A DNA stretch of 55,978 bases from Bacteroidota bacterium. Lineage in GTDB: Bacteria > Bacteroidota > Bacteroidia > Sphingobacteriales > Sphingobacteriaceae. Both the position numbers and the translations under genes were made by a program. Below the pieces are notes generated by a model that saw only the letters and a program-made list of their open reading frames with translations, searched no databases and had not been told where the DNA came from. Position 1 is the stretch's first letter, and each line of letters opens with the position of its first letter. The stretch covers positions 1 through 55,978 of the forward strand of contig JABDBT010000002.1 of NCBI GenBank assembly GCA_013288465.1, given 5' to 3'. Below, piece by piece: positions 43,813-51,639 of this stretch.

Positions 43813-44511
43813 ATGCCTACCATAAACCTAAAGCACAGCAATACCCTATTAATAACAGGCATAGCCATCGCTATCTTATTTTACCCTGTTGTGGGTGGCC
43901 TATTATATTGGGGCAGGCCGTATAGTGTTGCTAATATTTTCACCTCTCGGTTATTAATTTGGCTGGAAGTGCTGTTGCTATACTTTTATGCCCGCAAGGT
44001 GGAGCGAAACAACCTTTTGCTTTGGTCGGAAGTTGATTATGGGTTTTGGTTTTACCCGGCATCGGTTTTAGTATTGTATCTTTTGGCTATAGCAAATGGC
44101 GTAATTTCAAGCATTCCCCGGTTTTTTGGCTGGCACGATAATTACAAGGTGGTCAATTCCATGATGGGCCTCATAACTAAAAACACAGCACTGATGATTT
44201 TTGGGGGAATAACGGCCGGAGTTACTGAAGAACTGATCTTTCGCGCTTACCTGGTGCCAAGGCTTACGTTGCTTTTTAAAAACAGGTATCTGCCCGTTAT
44301 AATATCATCGTTAATGTTTGCGGCTATTCATTACCGGTATTATAACCTTAAAGAAGTAATATTTGCCTTTTTAATAGGCGTCATATTTGCCATACATTAC
44401 CAAATGTACCGCAATATTAAAGTGCTGATGCTTACCCACGCCATCATCGACCTTATAGCCTTTTTAATTTTCAGAACCGCGCAGGCACATCACATACCTA
44501 TTAAATACTAA
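43813..44511 (+). CDS. CPBP family intramembrane metalloprotease
   Basis: A 232-residue, strongly hydrophobic protein with about six membrane helices. The CPBP (Abi, PF02517) motifs are present: motif 1 TEELIFRAYLVPRL with Glu139, Glu140 and Arg144, then motif 2 SSLMFAAIHYRYYN with His173, and a later LTHAIIDLIAF helix with another His. Members are CAAX-type or other intramembrane proteases; in bacteria some give bacteriocin self-immunity. No bacteriocin gene is nearby, so its substrate is unknown. It is separate from the creD set downstream. Confidence 0.88.
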   Translation: MPTINLKHSNTLLITGIAIAILFYPVVGGLLYWGRPYSVANIFTSRLLIWLEVLLLYFYARKVERNNLLLWSEVDYGFWFYPASVLVLYLLAIANGVISSIPRFFGWHDNYKVVNSMMGLITKNTALMIFGGITAGVTEELIFRAYLVPRLTLLFKNRYLPVIISSLMFAAIHYRYYNLKEVIFAFLIGVIFAIHYQMYRNIKVLMLTHAIIDLIAFLIFRTAQAHHIPIKY

Positions 44512-44601
44512 AAGAGTGCTTTTTATCACAATAGTAAATTCGAAATTGAACATCCAAAATCCGAAATCAAAAAAACAATTTGCAACTCTCAATAATTATA
44601 T

Positions 44602-44630
44602 TTTACTTTGAGTAACAAAGTACTTTTAAA
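44602..44630 (+). promoter_or_regulatory. Operator/promoter-like site 1 of the creD set
   Basis: A 29-bp site containing the palindrome ACTTTG-AGTAA-CAAAGT (44605-44621), then ACTTTTAAA running into the start codon. It is identical at 25 of 29 positions to 45573-45601 upstream of creD. TTACTTTG (44603-44610) is one base from TAnnTTTG. Probable binding site of the winged-helix protein encoded between the two sites. Confidence 0.65.
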
Positions 44631-45253
44631 TGGAAGAAAAAGAAATCCGGGACGAGCTTACCTCCATTCGCAACTTAATGGAGCGGTCATCCAAATTTAT
44701 ATCCCTGAGCGGGCTGTCGGGGATACTGGCCGGTGTTTATGCGTTGATAGGGGCAGCGGCAGCCTATAACTTATTGTATAATAACATAGGCCAGCGCATT
44801 TATAACCCACACTACCGTATTATAGAAGATATTGAGGTAATAACCTTACTAAGCATTGCCCTTGCGGTACTGGTGGCATCAGTGGCAACCGGTTTTATAT
44901 TAAGTTACCGTAAGGCTAAACTAATGGGGCAGCCCATTTGGGGGCCAACCAGTCGTTCGTTATTGTTTAATATGGCTATCCCGCTGGTATCGGGCGGGCT
45001 GCTGATACTCATCTTAATAACCCGCGGTTACTATGGCATTGTGGCCCCGGCATCATTAATTTTTTACGGCCTGGCCCTAATAAGTGCAAGTAATTTTACC
45101 TTTACCGATGTAAAGTACCTGGGTATAATGGAAATTATATTAGGCTTAACAGCCGCTTGCCTGCCGGGCTATGGCTTATGGTTTTGGGCAATTGGATTTG
45201 GTTTGCTGCACATTATTTACGGCAGCGTAATGTATTTTAAATACGACAGATAG
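44630..45253 (+). CDS. Integral membrane protein of the creD set, function unknown
   Basis: A 207-residue protein. Residues 1-22 are charged and helical (EEKEIRDELTSIRNLMERSS), followed by about six hydrophobic segments (for example 28-48, 68-92, 107-126 and 131-150). No enzyme motif is seen. Proteins like this often precede a small winged-helix regulator and creD in Bacteroidota. The stop codon directly abuts the GTG start of the regulator, so the two are translationally linked. Its expression probably responds to the regulator through the site overlapping its start. Confidence 0.7.
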   Translation: MEEKEIRDELTSIRNLMERSSKFISLSGLSGILAGVYALIGAAAAYNLLYNNIGQRIYNPHYRIIEDIEVITLLSIALAVLVASVATGFILSYRKAKLMGQPIWGPTSRSLLFNMAIPLVSGGLLILILITRGYYGIVAPASLIFYGLALISASNFTFTDVKYLGIMEIILGLTAACLPGYGLWFWAIGFGLLHIIYGSVMYFKYDR

Positions 45254-45559
45254 GTGAAGGTACCTTTTGAAAAATTAGATAAAGCGTTTGAAAACCGGCT
45301 GCGGCTGCAAATAATGAGCGTACTGGTAGCCAATAACCGGTATGATTTTAATTCGCTTAAAGAGCTGCTGGATACTACCGACGGTAACCTGGCCTCGCAT
45401 TTAAAAGCCCTGGAGAAGGAAGAATATATCATAGTACATAAAGCCTTTTTGGGCCGTAAACCCAATACCAATTACGAGGCTACCGAAACAGGCAAACGGG
45501 CATTTAAAGAACATCTTAACACTTTAGAAAAATTAATAAAACAACAAAAATCAAACTAA
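45254..45559 (+). CDS. Small winged-helix transcriptional regulator
   Basis: 101 residues. Start GTG at 45254, immediately after the TAG of the upstream gene; the first internal Met is at residue 21, inside the fold. The sequence covers one winged-helix domain: ENRLRLQIMSVLVANNRYDF, LKELLDTTDGNLASHLKALE (recognition helix) and EEYIIVHKAFLGRKPNTNYE (wing). It fits the HTH_34-type group related to MarR/ArsR. No sensor domain is attached. Near-identical 29-bp sites before the upstream gene and before creD suggest it controls both. Confidence 0.88.
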   Translation: MKVPFEKLDKAFENRLRLQIMSVLVANNRYDFNSLKELLDTTDGNLASHLKALEKEEYIIVHKAFLGRKPNTNYEATETGKRAFKEHLNTLEKLIKQQKSN

Positions 45560-45572
45560 ATTTTTTTCACCA

Positions 45573-45601
45573 TTTACTTTGAAATAAAAAGTACTTTTAA
45601 A
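45573..45601 (+). promoter_or_regulatory. Operator/promoter-like site 2, before creD
   Basis: Second copy of the 29-bp site at 44602-44630, with ACTTT...AAAGT half-sites and ACTTTTAAA conserved. The four differences are clustered in the palindrome centre. It lies 10 nt before the creD ATG. Confidence 0.65.
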
Positions 45602-45610
45602 ACCAAAAGC

Positions 45611-46963
45611 ATGATCGAAGAACAAGAAAGACCCAAAGGGTTAATGGATTGGCTCAAGGAGTCGGTAACCGTTAAATTAGCTTTTATAAGCGTACTGGTA
45701 TTGGTGCTGCTTATCCCCTCCTCATTAGTTGAAAACTTGATCAATGAGCGGGCAGCGCGGCAGGAAGATATGATGAAGGATGTATCCGACAAGTGGTCGG
45801 GCAGTCAGCTGATACAGGGCCCGGTTTTGATCATCCCCTATAAAAAACAGGTAAAATATATTGACACCGCAAACAGGGAAACAAGCAAGGATGCTATAGA
45901 AAACTTATACATTTTGCCTGATAACCTGCATATTAAAGCCGTACTGGTTACTCAAATTTTGCATCGTGGCATATTTGATGTAGCGGTTTACAATACCAGG
46001 GTTGAGGTATCGGGCAATTTCACCAAAGCCGACCTCAACGCCTTGTCGTTATCGCCTGATCAACTGTTCCCGGATAAGGCCAGGATCATGTTCAGCATAT
46101 CCGATTTGAAAGGACTAAAAACCAACCCGGTTGTTAAAGTTGCAAATCAAACGCCTGCAGCCGAGCCTGCCTTTAACGACGATGCTGTATTTGATAATGG
46201 CCTGCAGGCGGCGGTTAACTTATCAGGCTTAACCAACGGGGAAGTCCCCTTTAATTATACGCTCGATTTGAAAGGAAGTGAAGAATTAAACTTCCTGCAT
46301 TTAGGCAAAACAACCGATGTTGCCGCTAGCGGCGATTGGAGCACGCCAAGTTTCGGCGGCCGGTATTTGCCTGATGAACGCAAGGTTGATAAAAATGGAT
46401 TTTCGGCCAAATGGCACATGTTGTATTATAACAGGCCATTCCCGCAGCAATGGACCGGCGATAATACCCAATTAAAAAACCAAAAGAAAAATGAGGTGGC
46501 CACCTTTGGTTTAAAGTTACGCCTGCCGGTTGACCAGTATCAAAAAACTACCCGCACCAGTAAATATTCATTACTGATCATCATGCTTACGTTTATATCA
46601 TTGTTTTTAACTGAGCTTATCCGCAAGCAAAGGATACATGTATTTAACTACGTTTTGATAGGCGCGTCCATGATCATTTATTATTCGCTGCTGCTCTCTT
46701 TTTCAGAACAGATAGGTTTTAATGCAGCCTACGTAGTGGCCTCGGTGGCAACTATTGGCCTTATTGGCACCTTTATATGGTCGCTACTAAAAAACAAGAC
46801 AGCCGCGTTATTATTCGCGCTGATACTCGCGGTGTTTTACACATTCATATTTGTAATTATACAATTAGAAGACCTGGCGTTACTGGTTGGCAGCATTGCT
46901 TTATTTATGATAATAGGCGCATTGATGTATTTTTCCCGAAAAATTAACTGGGATAGAAATTAA
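45611..46963 (+). CDS. creD: CreD family inner-membrane protein
   Basis: A 450-residue protein. One N-terminal membrane helix (about 24-43, LAFISVLVLVLLIPSSLVEN), a large periplasmic domain (WSGSQLIQGPVLIIPYK to about residue 310) and a C-terminal cluster of about five helices ending YFSRKINWDRN. This is the layout and sequence pattern of CreD. In enterobacteria CreD belongs to the CreBC regulon and is linked to colicin and beta-lactam responses. No creBC genes are seen here; instead it follows a winged-helix gene and has its own operator-like site. Confidence 0.9.
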   Translation: MIEEQERPKGLMDWLKESVTVKLAFISVLVLVLLIPSSLVENLINERAARQEDMMKDVSDKWSGSQLIQGPVLIIPYKKQVKYIDTANRETSKDAIENLYILPDNLHIKAVLVTQILHRGIFDVAVYNTRVEVSGNFTKADLNALSLSPDQLFPDKARIMFSISDLKGLKTNPVVKVANQTPAAEPAFNDDAVFDNGLQAAVNLSGLTNGEVPFNYTLDLKGSEELNFLHLGKTTDVAASGDWSTPSFGGRYLPDERKVDKNGFSAKWHMLYYNRPFPQQWTGDNTQLKNQKKNEVATFGLKLRLPVDQYQKTTRTSKYSLLIIMLTFISLFLTELIRKQRIHVFNYVLIGASMIIYYSLLLSFSEQIGFNAAYVVASVATIGLIGTFIWSLLKNKTAALLFALILAVFYTFIFVIIQLEDLALLVGSIALFMIIGALMYFSRKINWDRN

Positions 46964-46976
46964 ATTTTGCCCCAAG

Positions 46977-47009
46977 AGCATTGACGACTTTCAAAAAGTT
47001 GTCAATGCT
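46977..47009. repeat. 14-bp hairpin between creD and the RNA methyltransferase gene
   Basis: Arms AGCATTGACGACTT (46977-46990) and AAGTTGTCAATGCT (46996-47009) pair with a single G-T wobble around a 5-nt loop. No T-tract follows, so it is a stem of uncertain role; it could protect or end the creD transcript. Confidence 0.55.
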
Positions 47010-47064
47010 GATACCTCAGCGAAATCCATTGATCATGCAAAATCAGCGGTTCAGACATTTTCCC

Positions 47065-47072
47065 TACCTTTG
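47065..47072 (+). promoter_or_regulatory. -7 box almost adjoining the start codon of rlmD-type gene
   Basis: TACCTTTG followed by C lies 5 nt before the ATG at 47078. With the normal distance from box to start point the transcript would begin at or next to the A of the start codon, giving a leaderless mRNA. Confidence 0.45.
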
Positions 47073-47077
47073 CCCTA

Positions 47078-48487
47078 ATGAGCAGGGGAAAAACCAATAA
47101 CCAACTTTTTGAAAACGTTACCATTTTTGACATTGCCGAAGAAGGCAAGGGCGTAGGCAAGGCGGATGATTTTGTATTGTTTGTAGAGAAAGCCGTGCCC
47201 GGCGATGTTGCCGATGTGCAGGTGTACCGCAGCAAAAAAAATTTTGGCGAGGCTAAAATAGTAGCGTTAAAGCAAGCCTCCGAATACCGCACCGAACCTT
47301 TTTGCGAACATTTTGGCACCTGCGGCGGCTGCAAATGGCAGCACATGACCTACAGGGCCCAGCTAACATTTAAACAAAAAACCGTAGCGGATGCGTTGAG
47401 CCGCCTTGCTAAAATAGATGTAGCAGGCATACTGCCTATACTGCCTTCGCCTGCCGACAGGTATTATCGCAACAAGCTCGAATTTACTTTCAGCAATAAA
47501 CGCTGGCTGTATGACGGCGAAAGCCGCGATAATGAGCAATTAGACATGAACGCCCTCGGCTTTCATATTCCCGGGCGTTTTGATAAGATACTGGATGTAA
47601 ACCATTGCTATTTGCAGGCCGACCCATCTAACGATATTCGTAACCGTGTGGATGTTTTCGCCAAAGAGCACGGCATAAGTTATTACGACCTTAGGGCGCA
47701 TACCGGCGCGTTGCGCAACCTCATCATCCGCACCTCGTCAACCGGCGAGTTAATGGTGATCGTGGTTTTTGCTTATCCTGCCGAAGATGAAGTGAAAAAG
47801 TTAATGGGCTTTGTTGAGGCTGAGTTCCCGCAGATAACCTCATTGCTCTATATCCTCAACGAGAAAAAGAACGATACTATTTTTGACCAGGAGGTTGTAG
47901 CCTGGAAAGGGCCTGAGTATATTCATGAAGAAATGAATGGTATCCGCTTCCGCATCGGGCCAAAATCATTTTACCAAACCAACAGCATACAGGCGCTGCA
48001 TCTTTACGAAATAGCCCGCGACTTTGCCCAATTTAAAGGCGACGAACTGGTTTATGACCTGTACACCGGCGCCGGTACCATTGCCAATTTTATTGCCGGT
48101 AGTGTAAAAGAAGTGGTGGGCGTTGAATACGTGCCAAGCGCTATTGAAGACGCTAAGATCAACAGCGCCATAAACAATATTACCAACACCAAATTTTACG
48201 CGGGCGATATGAAGGATGTGCTGTCGGCTGATTTTGTGGCAGAGCATGGCAAACCTGATGTGATCATCACCGACCCGCCCCGCGCGGGTATGCATCCCGA
48301 TGTTGTGGCGCGGCTAATGGAAATTGAAGCCGAAAAAATTGTATATGTAAGCTGCAACGCCGCCACCCAGGCCCGCGACCTGCTGGTATTAAAAGAGAAA
48401 TATGATACCGTAAAAATACAGCCGGTAGATATGTTTCCGCATACGCAACATGTGGAAAATGTGGTGTTGTTGGTGTTGAAAGATTAG
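47078..48487 (+). CDS. rlmD: 23S rRNA (uracil-C5)-methyltransferase, RlmD/RumA type
   Basis: A 469-residue protein. An N-terminal TRAM domain (FENVTIFDIAEEGKGVGKAD) is followed by the iron-sulfur cluster motif CEHFGTCGGCKWQHM, a central RNA-binding region, and a SAM-dependent methyltransferase domain with VYDLYTGAGTIANFIA, VVGVEYVPSAIEDA, ITDPPRAGMHPDV and the catalytic Cys426 in YVSCNAATQARDL. Members methylate C5 of U747 and/or U1939 in 23S rRNA; which one cannot be settled from motifs alone. The stop codon lies inside a GATTAG-word repeat. Stand-alone gene. Confidence 0.92.
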   Translation: MSRGKTNNQLFENVTIFDIAEEGKGVGKADDFVLFVEKAVPGDVADVQVYRSKKNFGEAKIVALKQASEYRTEPFCEHFGTCGGCKWQHMTYRAQLTFKQKTVADALSRLAKIDVAGILPILPSPADRYYRNKLEFTFSNKRWLYDGESRDNEQLDMNALGFHIPGRFDKILDVNHCYLQADPSNDIRNRVDVFAKEHGISYYDLRAHTGALRNLIIRTSSTGELMVIVVFAYPAEDEVKKLMGFVEAEFPQITSLLYILNEKKNDTIFDQEVVAWKGPEYIHEEMNGIRFRIGPKSFYQTNSIQALHLYEIARDFAQFKGDELVYDLYTGAGTIANFIAGSVKEVVGVEYVPSAIEDAKINSAINNITNTKFYAGDMKDVLSADFVAEHGKPDVIITDPPRAGMHPDVVARLMEIEAEKIVYVSCNAATQARDLLVLKEKYDTVKIQPVDMFPHTQHVENVVLLVLKD

Positions 48488-48517
48488 TTAATTTGAGATT
48501 AGTGATTGGAGATTAGG
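48482..48517 (+). repeat. GATTAG-word tract at the end of the methyltransferase gene
   Basis: A tract of three to four degenerate GATTAG words begins in the last codons, and its first TAG is the stop of the gene. Same family as 28512-28623 and 42021-42050. Confidence 0.6.
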
Positions 48518-48545
48518 AAAGAAAATTATCAACTTTGCAGAAGAA

Positions 48546-48646
48546 TTGTCTGAACCATGATTCGCAGGATTAATGGATTGCCTTGATAATATCAAACGAA
48601 AAGGAATCCTGTAATCTTTTAATCCTACGAATCAAGGTTCAGACAA
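48546..48646. repeat. 28-bp inverted repeat element (TTGTCTGAACC type)
   Basis: Arms 48546-48573 and 48619-48646 match at 26 of 28 positions (TTGTCTGAACC and GATTCG and AGGATTAA blocks). The 45-nt loop holds a second GGATT/AATCC pair. It has no ORF. It ends 14 nt before the next gene, so it would sit in that gene's leader or promoter. Confidence 0.75.
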
Positions 48647-48659
48647 AAAACACACAATT

Positions 48660-49052
48660 ATGAACCCCGAAGAACTACTCAACTCACCCCAGGAACCCAG
48701 TAAACCCGCTGCGGAAAGTCCGCTGGTAAGCCTGGAGCGCGACCTCAAACTTTTTGACGGTTCTATCCGCGAGGTGGCAACCGAAATTATGGTTGAAGGT
48801 TTATCCCAATACCCTATCTTCATTGCCCACCAGCACGAACTGCAATTAGGCGAAGTAATACTGGACCGCCACGACCTTAATTCAACCTGGTCTATCCATG
48901 CTTCAACGTTAGAAGAGTTTTTAGAGCGCGGCGTTATCAAAAAAGAGCTACGCGAACGTTTTGTTGATACCTACAAAAACCCAAATAAGTTTATCTGTGT
49001 TTTTGTGGTTACGCCCGAGGGCGCGAATTTTGTTTTTGTGCCGTATCAGTAG
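48660..49052 (+). CDS. Conserved-looking hypothetical protein, 130 residues
   Basis: No family is recognised. The first 25 residues are polar and Pro-rich (LLNSPQEPSKPAAES). The rest looks like a compact alpha/beta domain with alternating charged and hydrophobic residues (LKLFDGSIREVATEIMVEGL, FIAHQHELQLGEVI, NKFICVFVVTPEGANFVFVP). Composition and codon use match neighbouring real genes, and there is no signal peptide or membrane segment, so it is probably a cytoplasmic protein. It starts just after a palindromic repeat and ends 175 bp before the phosphoribosyltransferase gene. Confidence 0.7.
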   Translation: MNPEELLNSPQEPSKPAAESPLVSLERDLKLFDGSIREVATEIMVEGLSQYPIFIAHQHELQLGEVILDRHDLNSTWSIHASTLEEFLERGVIKKELRERFVDTYKNPNKFICVFVVTPEGANFVFVPYQ

Positions 49053-49068
49053 TTGATTGTAGAGGTTA

Positions 49069-49214
49069 TTGAAAAGTTGAAAATGTTGTAATAGTTTTAA
49101 AAGTTAAAAAGATTGCCTTCAATAGCAATTTTATTTAATTTAGCTTGTCAAATCATAACACCGCCAACCATTACAACATTTATAACCACTACAACTTTTA
49201 TAACCCTTACAACT
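49069..49214. repeat. TTACAAC/GTTGTAA word tracts in opposite orientation
   Basis: A left tract (about 49069-49107, GAAAATGTTGTAATAGTT) and a right tract (about 49165-49214, CATTACAAC then CACTACAAC then CTTACAAC) carry the same degenerate word on opposite strands. It fills the gap before the phosphoribosyltransferase gene. No promoter box is recognised in it. Confidence 0.5.
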
Positions 49215-49226
49215 ATTCCATAACCA

Positions 49227-49736
49227 ATGTCATCCCAAAAACTCCTCATCCTAAGCCAACAGCAAATACAGCAAAAGATAGACCGTATTGCCTACCAGAT
49301 ACTGGAAGATAATTTTGATGAAAAGGAGATATTGATAGCCGGAATGCTGCCGCGAGGTACGCACATTGCCCAGCGGTTAAAAAACATTTTGGATGAGATA
49401 GCGCCGTTTAAAAGCAAGCTGCTTACCATAGATGTTGACCGTAACAGCAGCAGCCTGAATGCCAAATATGATTTTGATGTTGCCGACTGCCGTAATAAGG
49501 TTGTCATCCTGGTTGATGATGTATTAAACAGCGGCAAAGCCCTTGCTTATGGCTTCGGTGTTTTCCTGAATGTTCCCCTTAAAAAATTACGCACCGTAGT
49601 ACTGGTCGACCGTAACCATAAAAGCTTCCCCATAACCACCGATTATTCGGGCATTGCCCTCTCCACCATTATCAAACAACACGTTGATGTGGTTTTGAAT
49701 AAAGAAGGTGAGGAAGATGCTGTTTATTTGATGTAA
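49227..49736 (+). CDS. Phosphoribosyltransferase family protein (PyrR-like fold)
   Basis: A 169-residue protein with a type I PRTase fold. The PRPP-binding motif is ILVDDVLNSGKALAYG, where the two Asp precede the phosphate loop, and KSKLLTIDVDRNSSS lies in the flexible-loop region. GIALSTIIKQHVDVVLNKEGE closes the fold. The pattern resembles PyrR-type bifunctional regulator/uracil phosphoribosyltransferases, but no pyrimidine genes are adjacent and the assigned substrate is open. It is convergent with ettA, and a long perfect hairpin lies between them. Confidence 0.82.
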   Translation: MSSQKLLILSQQQIQQKIDRIAYQILEDNFDEKEILIAGMLPRGTHIAQRLKNILDEIAPFKSKLLTIDVDRNSSSLNAKYDFDVADCRNKVVILVDDVLNSGKALAYGFGVFLNVPLKKLRTVVLVDRNHKSFPITTDYSGIALSTIIKQHVDVVLNKEGEEDAVYLM

Positions 49737-49738
49737 GG

Positions 49739-49798
49739 AATCCTTGGCCCCCTCTAAATCTCCCCCGGTTGGGGGAGATTTAGAGGGGGCCAAGGATT
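49739..49798. terminator. Perfect 28-bp palindrome between convergent genes
   Basis: Arms 49739-49766 and 49771-49798 pair without mismatch around the loop GGTT; the core reads CCCCCTCTAAATCTCCCCC. It begins 2 nt after one stop and ends 4 nt before the other gene's last base, so it can end transcripts from both sides. It lacks a T-tract, so it may be a mobile palindromic repeat used as a terminator. Confidence 0.65.
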
Positions 49799-49802
49799 GC
49801 TC

Positions 49803-51485
49803 TTACACCGTCAACTTCTTATACTTTATCCTCTTCGGCCCGATATCGCCTAAACGTTTTTTGCGGTTTTCTTCATAATCAGAATAATTACCTTCAAAAA
49901 AGTAAACCTGCGAGTTGCCTTCAAAGGCCAGTATATGTGTGCATATCCGGTCTAAAAACCACCTGTCGTGACTGATCACTACGGCGCAGCCGCCAAAGTT
50001 TTCAAGCGCTTCTTCTAAGGCGCGCAAAGTGTTTACGTCAATATCATTGGTAGGTTCATCCAGCAATAATACATTCGAACCTTTTTTGAGCGTGATAGAT
50101 AAATGCACCCGGTTACGCTCACCACCCGATAGTACACCAACCTTTTTCTGCTGATCGGCGCCGTTAAAGTTAAACCGCGATACATAGGCGCGCGAGTTAA
50201 GCGGGCGGTTGCCCACCATAATGGTTTCTAACCCGCCGGTTACGTTTTCCCAAACAGATTTATTGGGGTCGAGGTCATCATGCAACTGATCAACGTAACC
50301 TAAAGCAACGGTTTCACCAACGCGGAAGGTGCCCGCATCCGGTTTATCCTGCCCGGTTATCAAACGGAATAGGGTGGTTTTACCCGCGCCGTTAGGCCCT
50401 ATTATGCCCACAATACCGGCAGGCGGCAAGCTAAAGTTAAGGTTATCAAACAATAATTTATCGCCGTAACTTTTACTTACGCCGTTAGCTTCTATCACCA
50501 CATTGCCCAAACGCGGACCCGGCGGAATAAACAGTTCCAGTTTCTCTTCCCTGTCCTTCGTTTCTTCGGATGCCAGTTTATCGTAGTTAGATAAACGCGC
50601 CTTTGATTTGGTATGGCGGCCTTTTGGCCCCATGCGTACCCATTCCAGTTCGCGCTCTAATGCTTTTTGGCGTTTGCTTTCGGTTTTATCTTCCTGGGCT
50701 AATCGTTTTGATTTTTGGTCGAGCCATGACGAGTAATTGCCTTTCCATGGTAGCCCTTCGCCGCGGTCAAGTTCCAGTATCCACCCGGCCACGTTATCTA
50801 AAAAGTAACGGTCGTGTGTTACGGCTATAACGGTGCCTTTATATTGTTTTAAATGTTGTTCCAGCCAGTCTATCGATTCAGCATCAAGGTGATTGGTAGG
50901 CTCATCAAGCAATAATACATCCGGCTCTTTCAGCAACAAACGGCATAAAGCCACCCGGCGCCTTTCGCCACCTGATAGTACCGAAATTTTGGTATCCGGC
51001 TCGGGGCAGCGCAGGGCGTCCATGGCGCGTTCAAGCTTAGTATCCAGTTCCCAGGCGTTAACCGCGTCAATTTTATCCTGCAGTTCGCCCTGGCGCGTCA
51101 TTAGTTTATCCATAGCATCGGCATCGCTGTAGTATTCCTCCAGGCCAAATTTCTCGTTTATCTCTTCATATTCTTTAAGCAGGGCGGTAGTTTCGCTTAC
51201 ACCTTCCTCCACCACTTCGCGCACAGTTTTATTAGGGTCAAGCTCCGGCTCCTGGCTCAGATAGCCCACGGTATAGCCCGGCGAAAACACCACCTCGCCA
51301 ATATTGGTCTTATCAATGCCGGCAATGATCTTTAATAACGACGACTTCCCCGAACCGTTTAACCCTATAACACCAATTTTGGCCCCATAAAAAAAACTGA
51401 GGTAAATATTTTTTAATACTGTTTTTTGCGGCGGGTAAACCTTACTTACCCCTGCCATTGAAAATATGATCTTCTCGTCTGCCAC
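49803..51485 (-). CDS. ettA: Energy-dependent translational throttle protein, ABC-F ATPase
   Basis: A 560-residue protein with two ABC ATPase domains and no membrane segments. The first has Walker A GLNGSGKS (41-48), signature SGGERRR (171-177) and DEPTNHLD. The second has GPNGAGKTT, signature SGGERNR and DEPTNDID. The region between signature motifs and the first Walker A holds the EttA arm, and the inter-domain linker is rich in Arg/Lys (LERELEWVRMGPKGRHTKSK). EttA binds the ribosomal E site and gates the first peptide bond according to ATP/ADP. Length and motifs match the family. Confidence 0.95.
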   Translation of the reverse strand: MADEKIIFSMAGVSKVYPPQKTVLKNIYLSFFYGAKIGVIGLNGSGKSSLLKIIAGIDKTNIGEVVFSPGYTVGYLSQEPELDPNKTVREVVEEGVSETTALLKEYEEINEKFGLEEYYSDADAMDKLMTRQGELQDKIDAVNAWELDTKLERAMDALRCPEPDTKISVLSGGERRRVALCRLLLKEPDVLLLDEPTNHLDAESIDWLEQHLKQYKGTVIAVTHDRYFLDNVAGWILELDRGEGLPWKGNYSSWLDQKSKRLAQEDKTESKRQKALERELEWVRMGPKGRHTKSKARLSNYDKLASEETKDREEKLELFIPPGPRLGNVVIEANGVSKSYGDKLLFDNLNFSLPPAGIVGIIGPNGAGKTTLFRLITGQDKPDAGTFRVGETVALGYVDQLHDDLDPNKSVWENVTGGLETIMVGNRPLNSRAYVSRFNFNGADQQKKVGVLSGGERNRVHLSITLKKGSNVLLLDEPTNDIDVNTLRALEEALENFGGCAVVISHDRWFLDRICTHILAFEGNSQVYFFEGNYSDYEENRKKRLGDIGPKRIKYKKLTV

Positions 51486-51639
51486 CTTTGGTAATTAATT
51501 ATTGAATGAGTGATTGAGTGAATTATTGAATTGGTAAGCGCAAATATAGTAGTTTGCAGTTTTGAGCGGGCAGTTTACAGTAATTATTGATTTTTTATCA
51601 CAGTAACCATCCTACATCTTCACAGCGGTCTCCCGCAGA

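Noticed and set aside
49069..49214. Possible CRISPR array from regularly spaced TTACAAC words
   Set aside because: The words are only 7-9 nt, degenerate, spaced about 15 nt and occur on both strands; no cas gene in the window.
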